Of a DNA stretch of 64,000 nt, positions 42,042 to 51,040 are shown in pieces. The position numbers and the translations under genes are program-made. The stretch is from positions 1 through 64,000 of the forward strand of contig NZ_JAGGOT010000055.1 of the NCBI RefSeq assembly GCF_018614195.1, given 5' to 3'. The stretch's first letter is position 1. Every line of letters begins with the position of its first letter. The notes below the pieces were generated by a model. The model had not been told where the DNA came from. It ran no database searches and saw only the letters and a program-made list of their open reading frames with translations. Source of the stretch: Streptomyces sp. ISL-43 (GTDB taxonomy: Bacteria > Actinomycetota > Actinomycetes > Streptomycetales > Streptomycetaceae).

Positions 42042-42693
42042 GTCTTTATCCTCCATAAAACCGAAGTGGGTTTCATTCCAAGGCAGTTGGCCGACCGCCT
42101 CGGTCGTTCCGTGTGGTGACGACGTCGCGAGATCAGAGTTGCCCACCGAATCCCCGGCGAACCACCCCGGAGCCCACGATTCCCCCGCAAGCATGACCAA
42201 CATCGGATAAACCTCATTCGCGCCCCAGCCGCCCCAGCCGCCCCAGGTCAGCGCCTCGGCAACCGCCGGAACCACCGCCGCGCAAGGGGCGAAGCGTTCC
42301 GCCAAACCGCCCCGCCACGGCCACACCCCGGACATGCCGAAAAGAGCCGCGCCGTCCGGGAACCCCAAGGTCTCCCGGGCCTGCGGCCCTGCCCTACCAA
42401 GCTTCACGCCCCCTGCACGCCCCCGGCGCCCGCCGGGGCCATCCCACCGTGCCCCGCTCCGGGGCACCAGCGCGGCGCGATCCGCGGTCGCGGCCTGCCT
42501 ACACCGACCGACCGGGCTCCAGCGCCTGCTGTCCTACTCGTACGTGCTGTGATGTGTGTGGTGCGCTGCGCTGTGTGCGCTGCGCTGCGCCTGCGGTGCT
42601 GCGTCATGTCACGCGTGCCGCGTCGTGCGTGATGCGGCCGTCCGTACTGCGTCGTAGGTACTGCGTCCTGCGCTCCGCGTTCCGTACGGCCGG
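42042..42693. other. Long gene-free stretch, partly alternating purine-pyrimidine
   Basis: 652 bases without a convincing gene. The part next to the NepA-like gene is its promoter region and is relatively A+T-rich. At 42541-42640 the sequence is dominated by TGTG and TGCGC steps (GTGCGCTGCGCTGTGTGCGC), which are simple-sequence-like. Short frames in this region have unbiased codons and Arg-rich products. Confidence 0.6.
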
Positions 42694-43116
42694 CTACGCG
42701 GCGAGGGCCATCTCCCGGCGGGCGGCTGCGATGCGGCCCGCGGCGGCGAGCACGGCCGTACGGTCACCCTCGGCGGCACCGGAGGCGAACCCGGACGCGG
42801 ATCCCGACCCGGTCCCGGCAGTGAGGGCGGCGGCGGTGGTCGAGCGGCGGACGGACGGGGTCTTGCCGTGCGCCTCGGCGCGGATGCGCTGCTTGATGGT
42901 GGGCGGGAGCGAGCCGCCCCGCACCATCGCCCGCCAGGTCCGCCGGGCCATGAAGGCCGGCCGGGCCGCGGTGGCGGCCGTGGGGACGGGGGAGGGAGTG
43001 GAGGGGGAGGCGGCGGCGGGGGCGGTCTTGCCGGCGAGGCCGAGGGCGGCGAGGAGGGCCACGAGCGCTGCGAGGACGGTGGTCCAGATCGACGTGATGG
43101 TGCTGCGGTGAGCCAT
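42694..43116 (-). CDS. Small exported or membrane-anchored protein with a basic C-terminal half
   Basis: 140 residues. MAHRSTITSIWTTVLAALVA begins a single hydrophobic helix (about 9-30). A Pro/Ser/Thr spacer follows, then a basic, helical block FMARRTWRAMVRGGSLPPTI with KQRIRAEAHG. The end is Gly/Ser/Ala-rich. It resembles a Streptomyces-only group of short proteins (possibly DUF6344; not certain). A GAGGGA ribosome site lies six bases before the ATG. Function is unknown. Confidence 0.65.
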   Translation of the reverse strand: MAHRSTITSIWTTVLAALVALLAALGLAGKTAPAAASPSTPSPVPTAATAARPAFMARRTWRAMVRGGSLPPTIKQRIRAEAHGKTPSVRRSTTAAALTAGTGSGSASGFASGAAEGDRTAVLAAAGRIAAARREMALAA

Positions 43117-43600
43117 GACGGGTCCCTCATTTCGCGATGTTCCGACGGGCGGATCTGAATACATTCGTCATGATGCGAGCGCAACCGGAACGACTCCACG
43201 CCCCGCGCCGATCTTCCGACAAACACCACCCAAAGGGACCAATCACACGATTTTCCACCCTGAAGATCACCGACTGTGAACCCACCTCGCCCGGCCGGAT
43301 TCATCGCCATCCAGCCATCTCTGACTGGATGTTGACATCAATTCAGCCCTCCCACCATGCTCCACGGGCGGCGCGACGGATCTTCTTCAGACGGTCGGGG
43401 GACCAGGTGTCCATGCGGAACCAGACAGTGGCCGCCCGCGCCGGGATCCCCCTCGAACATCAAGCACATGGCCATGCGGACTGACCGGGACCACCGCCCC
43501 CTCCGCGAAGGGTGCCCGCTCCCGGGGCACCCTTCGCGGAGCCGGGCAGCAGCCCGAAAACTCCTCGCGCGCCCTACTCCGGCAGTGAACAATTCCGGAC
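43117..43600. other. Gene-free stretch of lower G+C
   Basis: 484 bases between divergent genes. The part near 43130-43340 has noticeably more A+T than the surroundings and probably carries the promoters of the 42694 gene. A 115-residue forward frame (43137-43484) ends just before the hairpin at 43501, but its codon use is not Streptomyces-like. Confidence 0.5.
43501..43541. terminator. Strong hairpin, 17-bp perfect stem
   Basis: CTCCGCGAAGGGTGCCC at 43501-43517 pairs exactly with 43525-43541 around seven bases. No gene obviously ends here, so it may block read-through into the gene at 43601 or belong to an unannotated RNA. Confidence 0.65.
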
Positions 43601-44221
43601 ATGGGGACAGACATCTACGGGTTCATCGAGTGTCGCTGGGATCGCTGGCTGGACGAGGACGACCGCAGCTGGAACATGGCCGCCGACGTCGACCACCTCT
43701 ACAACGGCCGTTCCTACCTCGCCTTCGGGTCCCTGTTCGGCGTGCGCGACACCGGCTCCTTCCGCCCGCTCGCCGACAACCGCGGGCTGCCCCCGGACGC
43801 TTCGCCGCAGAGCCTCGCCGCCGTCGAGCCGTGGGGCTCGGACGGGCGGGGCGCGTCCTGGATCACCTGGGCGGAGCTGGCGGCCGCGGACTGGGACGAG
43901 CTCGCCGACGAGGTCGACGACTGCGTCCACGAGTACCGCCGCGGCCCTGACGGCACCTGGGAGCTGTGGGGCACGAACACCAGCCTCACCCGCTTCGCCG
44001 AGCTTTCCGGACTCACCGATCCCCGCGTCCTCCACCGCGCGGGCCGCGCCTACCCCGAGGGCACCGAGTGGCCGGACGGCGACCGCGTCTTCCGCATCGG
44101 GCGCCTCACCCGGAAGCAGGCCGTGCCCGACAGCGACTGGGGCGCCGTCTGGTCGGTCATGCGCACACTGGCGAGCCTGCACGGCGACGAGGGCGTCCGC
44201 CTGGTCGTCTGGTTCGGCTGA
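43601..44221 (+). CDS. Conserved hypothetical protein
   Basis: A 206-residue soluble acidic protein that begins MGTDIYGFIECRWDRWLDED. It contains SYLAFGSLFGVRDTGSFRPL, SWITWAELAAADWDELADEV and VWSVMRTLASLHGDEGVRLV. The pattern (G-T-D-I-Y-G-x-I-E near the start and repeated Trp) matches a family of unknown function found in actinobacteria and phages. Codon use is typical for the chromosome. It stands alone, with a terminator 20 bases downstream. Confidence 0.75.
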   Translation: MGTDIYGFIECRWDRWLDEDDRSWNMAADVDHLYNGRSYLAFGSLFGVRDTGSFRPLADNRGLPPDASPQSLAAVEPWGSDGRGASWITWAELAAADWDELADEVDDCVHEYRRGPDGTWELWGTNTSLTRFAELSGLTDPRVLHRAGRAYPEGTEWPDGDRVFRIGRLTRKQAVPDSDWGAVWSVMRTLASLHGDEGVRLVVWFG

Positions 44222-44241
44222 CCCCACGGCCCGCACGCGCA

Positions 44242-44272
44242 AAGGGGTGCCACCGGATCAGTGGCACCCCTT
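44242..44272 (+). terminator. Terminator after the hypothetical gene
   Basis: A 12-bp perfect stem, AAGGGGTGCCAC with GTGGCACCCCTT, with a seven-base loop. It also lies just beyond the 3' end of the reverse-strand tRNA-Ser and may serve both. Confidence 0.85.
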
Positions 44273-44298
44273 CTGAGCTGGGCCTCGGGCCCGCTTGG

Positions 44299-44383
44299 CG
44301 GTGGGTGTGGGATTTGAACCCACGGTGACTCGCGCCACGACGGTTTTCAAGACCGTTCCCTTAGGCCGCTCGGGCAACCCACC
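44299..44383 (-). tRNA. tRNA-Ser(TGA)
   Basis: 85 bases on the reverse strand: acceptor arms GGTGGGT/ACCCACC, long variable arm, T arm GTGGGTTCAAATCCCAC and anticodon TGA in GGTCTTGAAAACC. With CGA and GCT this is the third serine tRNA in the window. Confidence 0.95.
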
Positions 44384-44441
44384 TGGCGGGTACAGAGTAC
44401 CGGGCGGTGAGGGTGTGCGGCGCTCGGGATTTCGGGGTGGG

Positions 44442-45392
44442 TCAGGCGGTCTGGGCTTTGTCGTACGCGGCCTTCGCCTCATTGCCGAAGTACGGGCCGT
44501 ACATGCGGTTGGGCAGGAAGGTGTAGCCGAAGCTGTTCACCGAGGCTTGCGTGCCCAGGCCCGTGGCCTCGTTGAAGTCCTGGAACCAGGGGCCGCCGCT
44601 GGAGCCGCCGGTCATGTTGCAGGACATGCTGTGGTCCTTGGTCAGCAGGAAGTCCTTGCCGGTGTTGCCGCTGCAGTAGACGAGCTTGGTGCCGTCGTAC
44701 GGGGCCGCCGCGGGGAAGCCGAAGGAGTACATCTTCTTGTTGTAACCGCCGTTGAAGACGATTCCCTGGGCGCCGACGACCTGGCTGAGCTTCTGGCCGT
44801 TCAGCGGGGCGACGACCGCGAGGCCGACGTCCATGTTCATGTCCTCGCTGGCCGCCCACTGGTCGGTGGCGAAGGTCTTGGTGGCCGACCACTGGCCGTA
44901 GGGCGCGTTGCCGTTGTCGTACGCCGGGACGAAGACCCAGTTGGTGTGCCAGGTGCCCTGGTACTTCACGCAGTGGCCGGCGGTGATCACCGTGCTGCCG
45001 TTGGCGCTGGTGATCGAGTCACCGGAGCAGGAGGCTGTGCGGTCGCCGAAGGTGAAGAAGACCCGGCCCGAGGTTTTGACGACCGCACCGCCGCCCGTCC
45101 AGGCGCCGCCCGCCTGCGGGAACGCCGTGGGGGAGGCGCTCGCAGCCGTCGGGGCGATCGTCGTGGGGCGGGCCGCGGCGGTGGGCACCCGGTGGCCGGC
45201 GCCCGGGGCCGCCGTGATGTCCAGCGGGGTGGCGGCGCGCATGCGCTCCGCGGTCCAGAACCCCTGGGTCTGCTGCTGCCGGAACGAGGACTGGCTCTCC
45301 GCGGCGACCGAGGCGGAGGCCGACGTCAGGGCGCCCGCGATCAGGGCGCCCGCCGCGAGTAAGACCGATACGGCTGTGCGATGACGATTCAC
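44442..45392 (-). CDS. Secreted trypsin-like serine protease
   Basis: 316 residues. A signal peptide (VNRHRTAVSVLLAAGALIAG) and a pro-region lead to a chymotrypsin-fold domain. The triad is visible as STVITAGHCVKY (His), EDMNMDVGLAVV (Asp) and NMTGGSSGGPWF (Ser). Three Cys besides that of AGHC (SCSGDS, YCSGNT, SCNMTG) could form disulfides. It resembles the V8/glutamyl-endopeptidase-like secreted peptidases of Streptomyces. The GTG at 45392 follows AAGGAG eight bases upstream and gives the intact signal peptide. Substrate is unknown; the SSI-type inhibitor at 29709 might act on such enzymes, though this is speculative. Confidence 0.88.
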   Translation of the reverse strand: MNRHRTAVSVLLAAGALIAGALTSASASVAAESQSSFRQQQTQGFWTAERMRAATPLDITAAPGAGHRVPTAAARPTTIAPTAASASPTAFPQAGGAWTGGGAVVKTSGRVFFTFGDRTASCSGDSITSANGSTVITAGHCVKYQGTWHTNWVFVPAYDNGNAPYGQWSATKTFATDQWAASEDMNMDVGLAVVAPLNGQKLSQVVGAQGIVFNGGYNKKMYSFGFPAAAPYDGTKLVYCSGNTGKDFLLTKDHSMSCNMTGGSSGGPWFQDFNEATGLGTQASVNSFGYTFLPNRMYGPYFGNEAKAAYDKAQTA

Positions 45393-45539
45393 GCAATGAC
45401 TCCTTCTGCCGTGCCCGGATGAAGAGTGGTCGGTGCGGATCGGGGGCAGAGTGACACGCCGGAGGCGAGATGTCAGGCACCAGTCGGAACGTTCGGTCGG
45501 TTCCGGCCAGGATTTGGCCAACTCCGTTCCGTCCAGGGG

Positions 45540-46598
45540 TCACGCGGTGAGGAGGACACCCGCGTACGAGACTCCGGCCACCATGATCCAGGCCCCCAGG
45601 CCCAGCAGGGCGGCCCGGCCGCCGGTACGGGACAGGGTGGGCAGGTGGACCGCGCTGCCCAGGCCGAACAGGGCGGCCGCCAGCAGCAGCTCCTGTGCGG
45701 TGTGCGCCCATTCCAGGGCTGCGCCGGGCAGTACCCCGGTGGCGCGCAGCGCGGCCGCCGCGAGGAAACCGGCCACGAAGAGCGGCACCGGGGCCGGCCG
45801 GCGGCCCGAGGGCGTGCGCACCCCGCGCCTGCGGGCCCGTACCGAGAAGGCCACCGCGGCCACCAGCGGGGCGAGCATGGCCACCCGCATCAGCTTGACC
45901 AGCACCGCTTCGCCGAGCGCTCCCGGGCCGGCCGTCTGGGCGGTCGCCACCACCTGGCCGACGTCGTGGACGCTGGCTCCCACCCAGCGGCCGAACTCCG
46001 GGTCGGAGAGGCCCAACGGGGATTGCAGGAGCGGGAGTACGGCGATGGCGAGGGTGCCGCAGAGGGTGACCAGGGCGACCGAGGAGGCCACGTCCTCCTC
46101 GTCGCTGCCGGACACCTCGCTGACCGCGCCGATGGCCGAGGCCCCGCAGATCGAGTAACCGGTGGCGATCAGCAGCGGCTGGTCGCCGGGGAGTCCGAGC
46201 CGGCGGCCGAGCCAGAGCGTGCCGAAGAAGGTGGCCGCCACTACGCCGGCCACCATCGCCACCGTGGCCCAGCCCAGCCGGAGCACCTGGTCCAGTCCCA
46301 GCGCCAGGCCCAGCAGGACGATGCCGATCCGCATCAGCCGCCTCCCGGCCAGGGAGAGGCCCGGGCGCGCGGTTCCCCGTACGAAGCCCCGTAGCCGGGG
46401 GAGGTGCGCCGCGGTGATGCCGAGCACCACGGCGGCCGTCAGCATCGGCACCGCGGGCACCAGCCGGTGCAGGGACCAGGCCACCAGCACTCCGGCGGCC
46501 GCGAGGCCCAACCCGGGCCAGGGTGACGATGTTTCACGTGAAACATCGCTCGGACCCGGCGATCCCGCCCCCCTCACCGGGCGGTTCAGCAGGGCCAT
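45540..46598 (-). CDS. YeiH/UPF0324-family putative sulfate exporter
   Basis: 352 residues with about ten transmembrane helices. Family marks are LLIATGYSICGASAIGAVSE, FGRWVGASVHDVGQVVATAQ and LVKLMRVAMLAPLVAAVAFS. These proteins are predicted anion (sulfate/sulfite) exporters. Its ATG overlaps the stop of the upstream cysteine-dioxygenase-like gene (TGATG), which gives a sulfur-disposal logic: oxidise cysteine, then export the product. The N-terminal segment before the first helix contains a parS site, encoding DVSRETSS. Confidence 0.88.
   Translation of the reverse strand: MALLNRPVRGAGSPGPSDVSRETSSPWPGLGLAAAGVLVAWSLHRLVPAVPMLTAAVVLGITAAHLPRLRGFVRGTARPGLSLAGRRLMRIGIVLLGLALGLDQVLRLGWATVAMVAGVVAATFFGTLWLGRRLGLPGDQPLLIATGYSICGASAIGAVSEVSGSDEEDVASSVALVTLCGTLAIAVLPLLQSPLGLSDPEFGRWVGASVHDVGQVVATAQTAGPGALGEAVLVKLMRVAMLAPLVAAVAFSVRARRRGVRTPSGRRPAPVPLFVAGFLAAAALRATGVLPGAALEWAHTAQELLLAAALFGLGSAVHLPTLSRTGGRAALLGLGAWIMVAGVSYAGVLLTA
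46531..46544. other. parS site
   Basis: An exact GTTTCACGTGAAAC within the 20-base palindrome 46528-46547. It lies inside the 5' end of the exporter gene in the cytoplasmic tail before the first helix. Confidence 0.92.
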
Positions 46599-47152
46599 CA
46601 GTCGGAGGGGAGCGTGTAGACACGGCGGACGCTGCTGCCCAGGCGGGCGACGTCGGCGCCGTATACGTGGAGGGATATCGCCTTGGTGGAACAGGAGTTG
46701 CGGACCTTGTGGATGTCCCCGGGCGGGGCGAAGCCGCAGACGTCGCCGACGCCGTTGACCACCTGCTCGGTCGCCACCAGCCGGGCGTCGTCGGTCGCCG
46801 TGGCGGGGGCGAGGCGGTAGCGGAGCTCGCTCTCCTCGCCCTCGTGCACCCCGGCCACGCACCACGAGACGTGGTCGTGGATGGCGGTCTCCTGACCCGG
46901 AAGCCACACCAGGGCGACCACCGAGAAGCTGCCGTCCGGCTCCGCGTGCAGGATGTGCTGCCGGTAGCGATCGGAGTGGCCCTCGCGCTGTCCGGCGGTG
47001 AGCAGACCGTGCGTCCCCAGGTGCGGGGCGAGGCGTTCGCCGACCAGGTAGGCGGTGAGGTCCGGGGCGAGCCCCCGGTTCACGACCGTGCGGATCTCAC
47101 TGACGAGGGCGGCCATCCTCGCGGTCGTGCGGGCCGGCGTGGTGGTGGTCAT
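46598..47152 (-). CDS. Cysteine dioxygenase-like cupin protein
   Basis: About 184 residues. The iron-binding motif is PGQETAIHDHVSWCVAGVHE (His-x-His), and the third His is in GDIHKVRNSCS. CDO-type enzymes oxidise cysteine or 3-mercaptopropionate to sulfinates. The conserved HDH and the HKVRN spacing support activity. ATGs at 47152 and 47179 are alternative starts. It is co-translated with the exporter downstream, and a LysR regulator lies upstream on the same strand. Confidence 0.85.
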   Translation of the reverse strand: MTTTTPARTTARMAALVSEIRTVVNRGLAPDLTAYLVGERLAPHLGTHGLLTAGQREGHSDRYRQHILHAEPDGSFSVVALVWLPGQETAIHDHVSWCVAGVHEGEESELRYRLAPATATDDARLVATEQVVNGVGDVCGFAPPGDIHKVRNSCSTKAISLHVYGADVARLGSSVRRVYTLPSD

Positions 47153-47263
47153 ACCCGGAGCGTCGGGGAGCCGATCCATCACGTCCAACGACAGTTCCGA
47201 GCTGAAAGCCCTAGCTCCGCTTATGGGTTGGCGGGGCCGCGAGGCCCGGACCCGGTGGCCCGC

Positions 47264-48169
47264 TCAGCAGCCGACGCGGTTCGACGCCGCCCGCTGCAGG
47301 GCTTCGAGCACCACCGCGGTCGCCGGGATCCGCGCGTGGTCGCGGTACACGTAGGCGGCGATGTGGCGTCGCGCGGCCGGCTCCAGGACCCGGCCGCACG
47401 CCTTGCTCAGGGAGAGCGAGGGCAGCACGAGGGCGGGCATCATGGCCACGCCCAGGCCCTGCGCGACCAGGCTCTGCACGACCAGGTTGTCGTCGGTGGC
47501 GAACCGGATGTCGGGGACGAAGCCCAGCTCCGCGCATTCGTGCAGCAGGTTCGCCCGGCAGCGCGGGCAGCCCGCGATCCACCGCTCCTCGGAGAGGTCC
47601 GCGAGGTGCACGGCCCGCCGCCGGGCCAGCGGGTGGCCGGTCGGCAGCAGCACGGTCAGCTGGTCCTCCAGCAGCTTGACCTCGCAGACCTCCTCGGGGA
47701 CCGCCTCGTGCAGCCCTGGATAGGTGAAGGCCAGGGTGATGTCGCACTCGCCGCGCTCCAGCCTGCGCAGGGAGTCCGGCGGTTCCTGCTCCAGCAGTTC
47801 GACCTGGATGCCCGGGTGGTCCTTGGCGAGACTGCTGAGGGCTTCCGGGACGAGGGTGACATTGGCGCTGGGGAAGCCGCACAGCCGGACGCGGCCGGTG
47901 CGCAGCCGGGCGTACGCCTTGAGCTGGGCCTCGGCGGCGGAGAGGCTGCCGAGGATGGACTCGGCGTGCCGGGCCATGGACTCCCCGGCCTCGGTGAGCT
48001 GCATGCGGCGCCCGACGCGGGTGAACAGCGGGGTGCCGGCGGCGCGTTCGAGCGCCTTCATCTGCTGGGTGACCGCGGGCTGGGTGTACCCCAGGACCCG
48101 GGCGGCGGCCGAGTAGGACCCGGAGGCAACCACCTCGTGGAACGTCCGTATGTGCCGAGTATCGAACAC
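47264..48169 (-). CDS. LysR-family transcriptional regulator
   Basis: 301 residues. The N-terminal helix-turn-helix is FHEVVASGSYSAAARVLGYT with QPAVTQQMKALERAAGTPLF. The C-terminal effector domain includes GRVRLCGFPSANVTLVPEAL and VAQGLGVAMMPALVLPSLSL. It lies upstream of the cysteine-dioxygenase/exporter pair on the same strand, so it likely senses a sulfur compound and controls that pair. LysR regulators are more often divergent from their targets, so this is an inference. Confidence 0.88.
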   Translation of the reverse strand: MFDTRHIRTFHEVVASGSYSAAARVLGYTQPAVTQQMKALERAAGTPLFTRVGRRMQLTEAGESMARHAESILGSLSAAEAQLKAYARLRTGRVRLCGFPSANVTLVPEALSSLAKDHPGIQVELLEQEPPDSLRRLERGECDITLAFTYPGLHEAVPEEVCEVKLLEDQLTVLLPTGHPLARRRAVHLADLSEERWIAGCPRCRANLLHECAELGFVPDIRFATDDNLVVQSLVAQGLGVAMMPALVLPSLSLSKACGRVLEPAARRHIAAYVYRDHARIPATAVVLEALQRAASNRVGC

Positions 48170-48190
48170 GCCCGAAGCATAAGCGGATAT

Positions 48191-48234
48191 TGGGAGGGGC
48201 CGTAGGCGGAATCCCGCCTACGGCCCCTCCCAAC
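48191..48234 (-). terminator. Terminator of the HtrA gene: 20-bp perfect hairpin
   Basis: TTGGGAGGGGCCGTAGGCGG at 48191-48210 is an exact complement of 48215-48234 around a four-base loop. It lies 28 bases past the HtrA stop on the reverse strand and 22 bases upstream of the LysR start, so it insulates LysR. Confidence 0.9.
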
Positions 48235-48261
48235 AAGCCAGTCGAGCCGGCGGCGTACCGC

Positions 48262-49833
48262 CTACTTGTCGCCCACCCGCGAGCCGAGCGTGATGTCCAC
48301 CGTGTTCGGCTTGCCGCCACGCAGGTAGGTCAGCTTCACCGTGTCACCCGGCTTGTAGGTCCAGATCTCGCTGATCAGGGTCGGGCCGCTGTCGATCGGC
48401 TTGCCGCCGAACTCGGTGATGATGTCGCCGGGCTTGAGCCCCGCCTTGCCGGCCGGGCCGTTCGGGTCGACCAACTCGTTGGCGCTCGCCCCGGTCTCGG
48501 AGATCTTGGCGCCGTCGATCTTGGCCGCGAGGTCCACGGAGACCGAGATCACCGGGTAGACGGGCTTGCCCGTCTTGATCAGCGACTCGGCGACGTTCTT
48601 CGCCTGGTTGATCGGGATGGCGAAACCGAGGCCGATGGAGCCGGCCTGGCCGCCGCCGAAGCCGCCGTTGCCCGCCGACTGGATCGCGGAGTTGATCCCG
48701 ATGACCGCGCCGCGGCCGTCGAGCAGCGGACCGCCGGAGTTGCCCGGGTTGATGGAGGCGTCCGTCTGCAGCGCGCTCATGTACGAGTTCTTGCTGCCGG
48801 AGCCGTCACCGGAGGCGACGGGGCGGTTCTTGGCGCTGACGATGCCGGTGGTGACCGTGTTGGACAGGCCGAACGGGGCGCCGATCGCGATGGTCGAGTC
48901 GCCGACGGCGACCTTGTCGGAGTCGCCCAGCGGCAGCGGCTTGAGCCCGGACGGCGGGGTCTTCAGCTTGATGACGGCGACGTCGTACCCCTGGGCCCGG
49001 CCGACGACCTCGGCCTCGTACTTCTTGCCGTCGGAGAACGTCGCGCTGAGCTTGCCGCCGTTGGCCGCGGAGGCGACGACGTGGTTGTTGGTGAGGATGT
49101 GGCCCTGCTGGTCGTAGACGAAGCCGGTGCCGGTGCCGCCCTCGCCGTCCCCGGCCGAGGCCTCGATGGTGACGACGCTGGGCAGCGCGCCGGCGGCCAG
49201 GCCCGCGACGGAGCCCGAGTCCCGCTTGAGGTCCTTGGGGGTGTTGCCGGCGCTGACCGTGGTCGAGCCGGAGCCGTTGGCGCTGCGGTCCGCGGCCCAG
49301 TAGCCGACACCGCCGCCGACGCCGCCCGCGAGGAGGGCCGCCGCGAGCACGCCCGCGATCATGCCGCCCTTGCCCTTCGGCTTGGGCTGCGGGGCGCCTT
49401 CGGTGCCCAGAGGCATGCCCCAGGCGCCGCCGCCCTGGCCGCCGCCGGTCCCGTACGCGGGGGCCGCGGGCGGCGGGGGAGGCCAGCCCTCGGCGCCGTG
49501 CGCCTGCGGCTCGGGGGCGGAGTGCTGCGTCTGGGCGTAGGCCGGAGCGGCGGGCGGGACCGGGGACTCGGCGTACGCGGGGGCGGAAGCCGGTGCGGCC
49601 GGGGCCGGGGCCGGGAAAACCGTCGGGGCCGCGGGCTGCGCGGCCGTGGTGTGGGGGAGCTGCTGGGTCGGCTCGGCGCCGGGCGCGGGCGTCGGCGGCA
49701 GCTGCTGGGTCACCGGCTCGGCGGCCGCTGGAGCGGCGGAGGCGGGCGCGGCGTCCACGGGAGCGGCCACCGGGGGTGCGGGCGGGGCCGCGGGGGGCGT
49801 AGGGGCCGCGGTGCCCTCGTTCTCGGTGCTCAC
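48262..49833 (-). CDS. Membrane-anchored HtrA/DegP-like serine protease (S1C)
   Basis: 523 residues. A long cytoplasmic Pro/Ala-rich tail (about 1-170) precedes one transmembrane helix (GMIAGVLAAALLAGGVGGGV). The trypsin-like domain has the triad in GHILTNNHVVASA (His), GYDVAVIKLK (Asp) and INPGNSGGPLLDG (Ser). A PDZ domain (about 430-515: GLKPGDIITEFGGKPIDSGP) ends the protein. It is an envelope quality-control protease. Start: GTG at 49833 after GAGGAGAGAG. Divergent from the GDPD gene. Confidence 0.92.
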   Translation of the reverse strand: MSTENEGTAAPTPPAAPPAPPVAAPVDAAPASAAPAAAEPVTQQLPPTPAPGAEPTQQLPHTTAAQPAAPTVFPAPAPAAPASAPAYAESPVPPAAPAYAQTQHSAPEPQAHGAEGWPPPPPAAPAYGTGGGQGGGAWGMPLGTEGAPQPKPKGKGGMIAGVLAAALLAGGVGGGVGYWAADRSANGSGSTTVSAGNTPKDLKRDSGSVAGLAAGALPSVVTIEASAGDGEGGTGTGFVYDQQGHILTNNHVVASAANGGKLSATFSDGKKYEAEVVGRAQGYDVAVIKLKTPPSGLKPLPLGDSDKVAVGDSTIAIGAPFGLSNTVTTGIVSAKNRPVASGDGSGSKNSYMSALQTDASINPGNSGGPLLDGRGAVIGINSAIQSAGNGGFGGGQAGSIGLGFAIPINQAKNVAESLIKTGKPVYPVISVSVDLAAKIDGAKISETGASANELVDPNGPAGKAGLKPGDIITEFGGKPIDSGPTLISEIWTYKPGDTVKLTYLRGGKPNTVDITLGSRVGDK

Positions 49834-50068
49834 AGCGCTCTCTCCTCGTCACACACGGCTTCAGAAATACTGGCGGTCGGTCCGACTGAACGTTCGACGT
49901 GCCGTACAAGTTCCAGGGCAAAGCCTTTCCCATGACCCGTCAGAGCACTGTAAGCCGGACCTGTGCGTCTCCTCCCATCCTTTATCTCCGACATTTCAGG
50001 CGCATCCGCAGAAGCACCCGCAGGCCACTCCCCGACATCCGGGGCCCTCCCGGTGGCACCATGACCCG

Positions 50069-50869
50069 GTGACCCACGCAATGCCGCGCCCCATCCAGGT
50101 CGTCGCCCACCGCGGCGCCTCGGAGGATGCCCCCGAGCACACCCTGGCCGCCTACCGCAAGGCCATCGAGGACGGGGCCGACGCCCTCGAATGCGATGTC
50201 CGGCTCACGGCCGACGGCCATCTGGTCCTGGTCCACGACCGCCGGGTGAACCGCACGTCCAACGGCCGCGGCGCGGTCTCCGCCCTGGAGCTCGCCGATC
50301 TCGCCGCCCTCGACTTCGGCTCGTGGAAGGACCGCGAGGAGTCCCCCGACTGGGACGCCGACCCCGAGCGGACCTCCGTACTCACCCTGGAGCGGCTGCT
50401 GGAACTGGTCGCCGACTCCGGGCGGCCCGTACAGCTGGCGATCGAGACCAAGCACCCGACCCGCTGGGCCGGACAGGTGGAGGAGCGGCTGCTCTTCCTG
50501 CTCAAGCGCTTCGGCCTGGACGCGCCGACCGCCGAGGGGCCGCACCCGGTCAGGGTGATGAGCTTCTCCGCGCGCTCCCTGCACCGGATGCGGGCGGGCG
50601 CGCCGACGATCCCGACCGTGTACCTGATGCAGTTCGTCTCGCCCCGGATGCGGGACGGGCGGCTGCCGGCCGGGGTGCGTATCGCGGGGCCCGGGATCCG
50701 GATCGTGCGCGCCAATCCGGGCTTCATCCGCAAACTTCAGGCCGCAGGCCACCCCGTACACGTATGGACAGTGAACGATCCGGAAGATGTTCAGCTCTGC
50801 GCTGATCTGGGTGTAGAAGCGATCATCACGAACAGGCCCCGACAGGTTCTGTCACAACTAGGACGCTGA
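50069..50869 (+). CDS. Glycerophosphodiester phosphodiesterase
   Basis: 266 residues with a TIM-barrel GDPD domain. The catalytic start is QVVAHRGASEDAPEHTLAAY, with the metal ligands in DALECDVRLTADGHLVLVHD, and the end WTVNDPEDVQLCADLGVEAI. It hydrolyses glycerophosphodiesters to glycerol-3-phosphate and an alcohol. No signal peptide is present, so it acts on internal lipid-turnover products. The GTG at 50069 (MTHAMPRPIQVV) is used; ATG 50081 is an alternative. The downstream genes are probably separate transcripts. Confidence 0.9.
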   Translation: MTHAMPRPIQVVAHRGASEDAPEHTLAAYRKAIEDGADALECDVRLTADGHLVLVHDRRVNRTSNGRGAVSALELADLAALDFGSWKDREESPDWDADPERTSVLTLERLLELVADSGRPVQLAIETKHPTRWAGQVEERLLFLLKRFGLDAPTAEGPHPVRVMSFSARSLHRMRAGAPTIPTVYLMQFVSPRMRDGRLPAGVRIAGPGIRIVRANPGFIRKLQAAGHPVHVWTVNDPEDVQLCADLGVEAIITNRPRQVLSQLGR

Positions 50870-51040
50870 CGTCCCTATTTGCCCACACGTCACACAGGCA
50901 CCGGACATCACGGGGTGTGCACCGGCGCATCCGCTCCGCATTCGGCCGTCGTCAATGCGCCAGAGGGCTCCGCTTAGGCGGTTTCCGGTCCAGGCCATTG
51001 GGGCATCCAGACCATGCGTGGGGCTAAGGAGGTTCCGGGG

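Noticed and set aside
42334..42552. A 72-codon forward frame in the gap beside the NepA-like gene
   Set aside because: Codon third positions are not G/C-biased, the product is Arg/Pro-rich without motifs, and there is no ribosome site.
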